Assembly: GCA_028023455.1 (NCBI GenBank)
Contig: JAQFVV010001038.1
Location: 61,316 to 125,315, forward strand
Length of the DNA: 64,000 nucleotides
Reading direction: 5' to 3'
Source of the DNA: Epiperipatus broadwayi
Taxonomy: Eukaryota > Onychophora > Udeonychophora > Euonychophora > Peripatidae
Each line of letters opens with the position of its first letter. Position 1 is the first letter of the stretch. The notes beneath the pieces are model-generated. The model was not told where the DNA came from and ran no database searches. It saw nothing but the letters and a program-made list of their open reading frames with translations. The translations under genes and the position numbers were made by a program. Below, piece after piece: positions 61,958 through 64,000 of this stretch.

Positions 61958-62524
61958 CTATATTCCATATATCCCCTTTGTCATCGTCAAAGAATGCCGC
62001 AAAAAACACCCCAGAACTAGATTGGATTTCAAAGTCAGGTTGCTCCAGTATTTGTCGTTGATCAGTGTGCTCCATGGGGCGAAGAGTCCGTCAAAGGGAG
62101 GAACCTGAGATTCATAAAAATCAAAGTAATCGAAGATGGAGTGTATAGAAGAAGAGGTTTCACTGCACATAGTTAACTTTAACATTTCTGATAAATTTCT
62201 GATGTTGTATTTCTTTCCAACTAAAGAGGCCATAGAAATCAGATGCATTCCTTTGTATGAGCAGTGAAGCAAGAATGCGTAGTCTAGCAATCCTATAATT
62301 TCTGATTTATTGTTTCTTCGAGCAAACTCCCTTAATTTCAGAGTCCCTTTCAACATAGTGACCAAATTTAAGCTTCCTGGTTTGAATGCATTGGAGAGTG
62401 TTTTTATTGCATTGTCGTGTATCTCAGGAAGAAAATTTAAATGTGCATCCAATTGGTAGAAGTTGGCAAACTGGGAAGCAAGGGACTCTGAAAAATGTCT
62501 CTTCATGGACGTTGAAGATTTCAC
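61958..62524 (-). pseudogene. Middle frame of the unknown cassette protein, copy 2 (truncated)
   Basis: A 188-residue frame nearly identical to the C-terminal two thirds of 59629-58784, starting at a downstream Met (MKSSTSMKRHFSESLASQ). It differs at a few residues (R/Q, S/F, R/T). Its 3' continuation is lost at the duplication joint near 61938, so this copy lacks the last roughly 70 residues. It lies two bases out of phase with its own 5' frame (63567-62650), unlike copy 1, where the offset is one base. Confidence 0.5.
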
Positions 62525-62649
62525 ACATGATCTGCATAAGAATAGTGCAGTGAAACTGTAAAAAGCAGCTTGTTGTTTTCGTGAGAGTTGACGAACTGAG
62601 GTTAATGCATCTTGTATTTGTGATAAAAAAACAAAAGAAAGGGAAGGAA

Positions 62650-63567
62650 CTATTGCAGGCCGTTTTGTGTCACTGTCATCATCTGGGGGGCGGCGGCTGG
62701 TGTGCGGGGCTGCTCTGTTGAGGGGGGAGGTAGAGCTGTTGGAGTTGCTCCCGGAGCAGTTGTGGCAATACCAGATGGGGTGATGGTTTGTGAGGAGGAC
62801 GCAATGTTCTGAAGTCTTTGATTCTTCAAATGTAGCACCAACTTTCTAGCTGCTTCGGCTGGGTCAGTTTTCAAGGAAACTAAAAGTGCATCATCGTCCA
62901 CATCTGAGTCATCCTCAAAAGTGGTAGGGATATAGACTTGATAAGGCACAGTTTGGGCTAATTTGTAGTAATCAGTATTTGCTACCCCAAGAAGGCCTTT
63001 GTCAGCAGTGGGGGGAGGACTGACAAAGATTGTTCCTCTTCCAGATTGAGTTTTTGAGGATTTGGACGGATCTGAAACTCTGACCTTTACTTTAGGCTCA
63101 TGTTTGAAATTTCTGGATGGGGCTTTTGCAGTAGGTGTTAGGCTTGCTTTTACCATGTAGGTGTGAAATGTACTAGGTACTGCCCCTCTATGAAGTTCAA
63201 AAATAAATTTGTGATTAAAAAACCATTGAAGAGTGGACGTGGATGGGAGTCCAGACCCAAGAAAGTCTTTTGTTAACATGGGCCTAAATGTATTAGGGTG
63301 TCTGATGTTTATTGCCAATAAAAAAACTATAGATCCTAAATAGGCCGGAGTGCCTTCCAAACACATAGACAACATTGCTTCCCCCAAATGAATTGACTCT
63401 GAGATTGTCAATGCCAGAAATCCAAGTACAGGAACTTGATCTAAAAATGAGTCATCCCAAATTACGTTTTCTAAATCTGTATCTAGGGTTAATTGTCTTA
63501 TAGGCTGATCCTCAAACACATTTTTTGTGGTAGGTTTATACGGAATCTGCGTTATTCCTGACATCAC
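62650..63567 (-). pseudogene. N-terminal frame of the unknown cassette protein, copy 2
   Basis: A 305-residue duplicate of 60392-59505, with about eleven amino-acid differences by eye, such as LATDL/LDTDL, WFFDHK/WFFNHK and SGIGPI/SGRGTI. The G tract near 62685-62690 is six long here and the adjacent bases also differ, so the frame runs eleven residues further before a stop. Replacement changes clearly outnumber silent ones, which suggests it is not under protein-level constraint. Confidence 0.5.
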
Positions 63568-63617
63568 TGTATAATATATATACAGTGATCAAATCACTCA
63601 CAAAAACAACTAACAAT

Positions 63618-63929
63618 TTAAATAGGATCTGGGGGTTGTTTAAGGAGTAACTCCACGCCGGGGTTGAAACAACATCTTAACAGATCATCATCATCAGTTG
63701 TCCAACTGTCTTCATCATCATCGGTTATCCATTCATAGCTTTCATTTTTGTCTTTCAACCTCACAGGAGATCGCTTAGTGTGCATTGTCAAACTTCGTAT
63801 CTCATGCAGCTCAAGATTCTTTTCTTCAAACGTGGGCTCCTGTTCTGCTACAGATAACTTACTAGTATTTTCTATAGAAGTTTCTTGACACGGGGTGTCT
63901 AGATACTTTATATTATTAATATTACTCAC
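63618..63929 (-). pseudogene. C-terminal part of the coiled-coil ORF, copy 2 (continues past window)
   Basis: Matches the last 103 residues of the ORF at 61759-60443 with a few replacements (TPIEN/TSIEN, MHPKRS/MHTKRS, DEDGWT/DEDSWT). The same frame continues upstream beyond 63929 towards 64000 in line with copy 1, so the listed Met is not the true start. The remainder should lie outside the window to about 64934. Confidence 0.6.
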
Positions 63930-64000
63930 GTTTATTATTGCTTGTGTATATTTTACATTATTTTCATTTTTAGTGGTACTTTCTCTAGTAAGTGCTTTTT

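Larger units (their letters stand above)
58764..64000 (-). repeat. Tandem duplication, period 3174 bp, second copy cut by window end
   Basis: The sequence starting at 61938 repeats the one starting at 58764 with a constant offset of about 3174-3175 bp through 64000. Matching marks include the starts of the 295/305-residue frames (60392 and 63567) and the ends of the acidic ORF (60443 and 63618). Unit one is 58764-61937. Unit two begins at 61938 and should end near 65111. By eye the copies differ at roughly 2% of positions, so the duplication is recent or the copies have been homogenised. Confidence 0.95.

Overview
This is an AT-rich, intron-rich, repeat-dense animal nuclear window. Two pieces of genuine host genes show, both on the + strand and both far from complete. 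Two kelch exons (17966-18186 and 25988-26215) form the C-terminal end of an IPP-type BTB-kelch protein. A single 5' coding exon (48343-48477) resembles the start of the tubulin polyglutamylase TTLL7. Everything else is non-coding DNA or mobile-element debris. The genome is invertebrate-like. Short TTAGGG/CCCTAA-type repeats inside a transposon argue mildly against an arthropod, and the mix of RTE-like LINEs, hAT, foldback elements and tRNA-type SINEs would suit a lophotrochozoan such as a mollusc. No marker fixes the species.

Layout. 1-3030: no gene. 3040-4440: decayed RTE-like LINE, minus strand. 5197-5466: foldback element. About 6000-16500: a minus-strand LINE (ORF1 with zinc knuckle, endonuclease, RT, C-terminal zinc finger) apparently cut in two. 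A block at 9540-13490 carries a solo LTR and a hairpin element, and a complete 1608-bp hAT with 8-bp target duplications sits at 6250-7857. 17966-26215: IPP exons around a 7.8-kb intron holding a LINE relic, AT-rich repeats and a 1-kb TIR element. 29580-49420: at least five members or clusters of one foldback family, with several LINE relics on both strands. 48343-48477: TTLL7-like exon. 51089-53560: GC-richer stretch with hairpins and a TATA box, possibly a retroelement LTR or unknown promoter. 54060-57085: satellite with alternating ~161- and ~197-bp monomers and a clear ~1077-bp higher-order period.

58548-64000 is the most unusual part. On the minus strand lies a two-part cassette: a 438-residue coiled-coil/acidic ORF, then 50 bp later a roughly 600-residue helical protein broken into three frames. 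It may be viral-nucleoprotein-like or gag-like, but I could not identify it. The cassette is tandemly duplicated with a 3174-bp period, and the second copy runs off the window. The copies look about 2% different by eye, with mostly amino-acid-changing substitutions, and their main frame break differs in phase, so the locus looks like a recently duplicated, decaying insertion.
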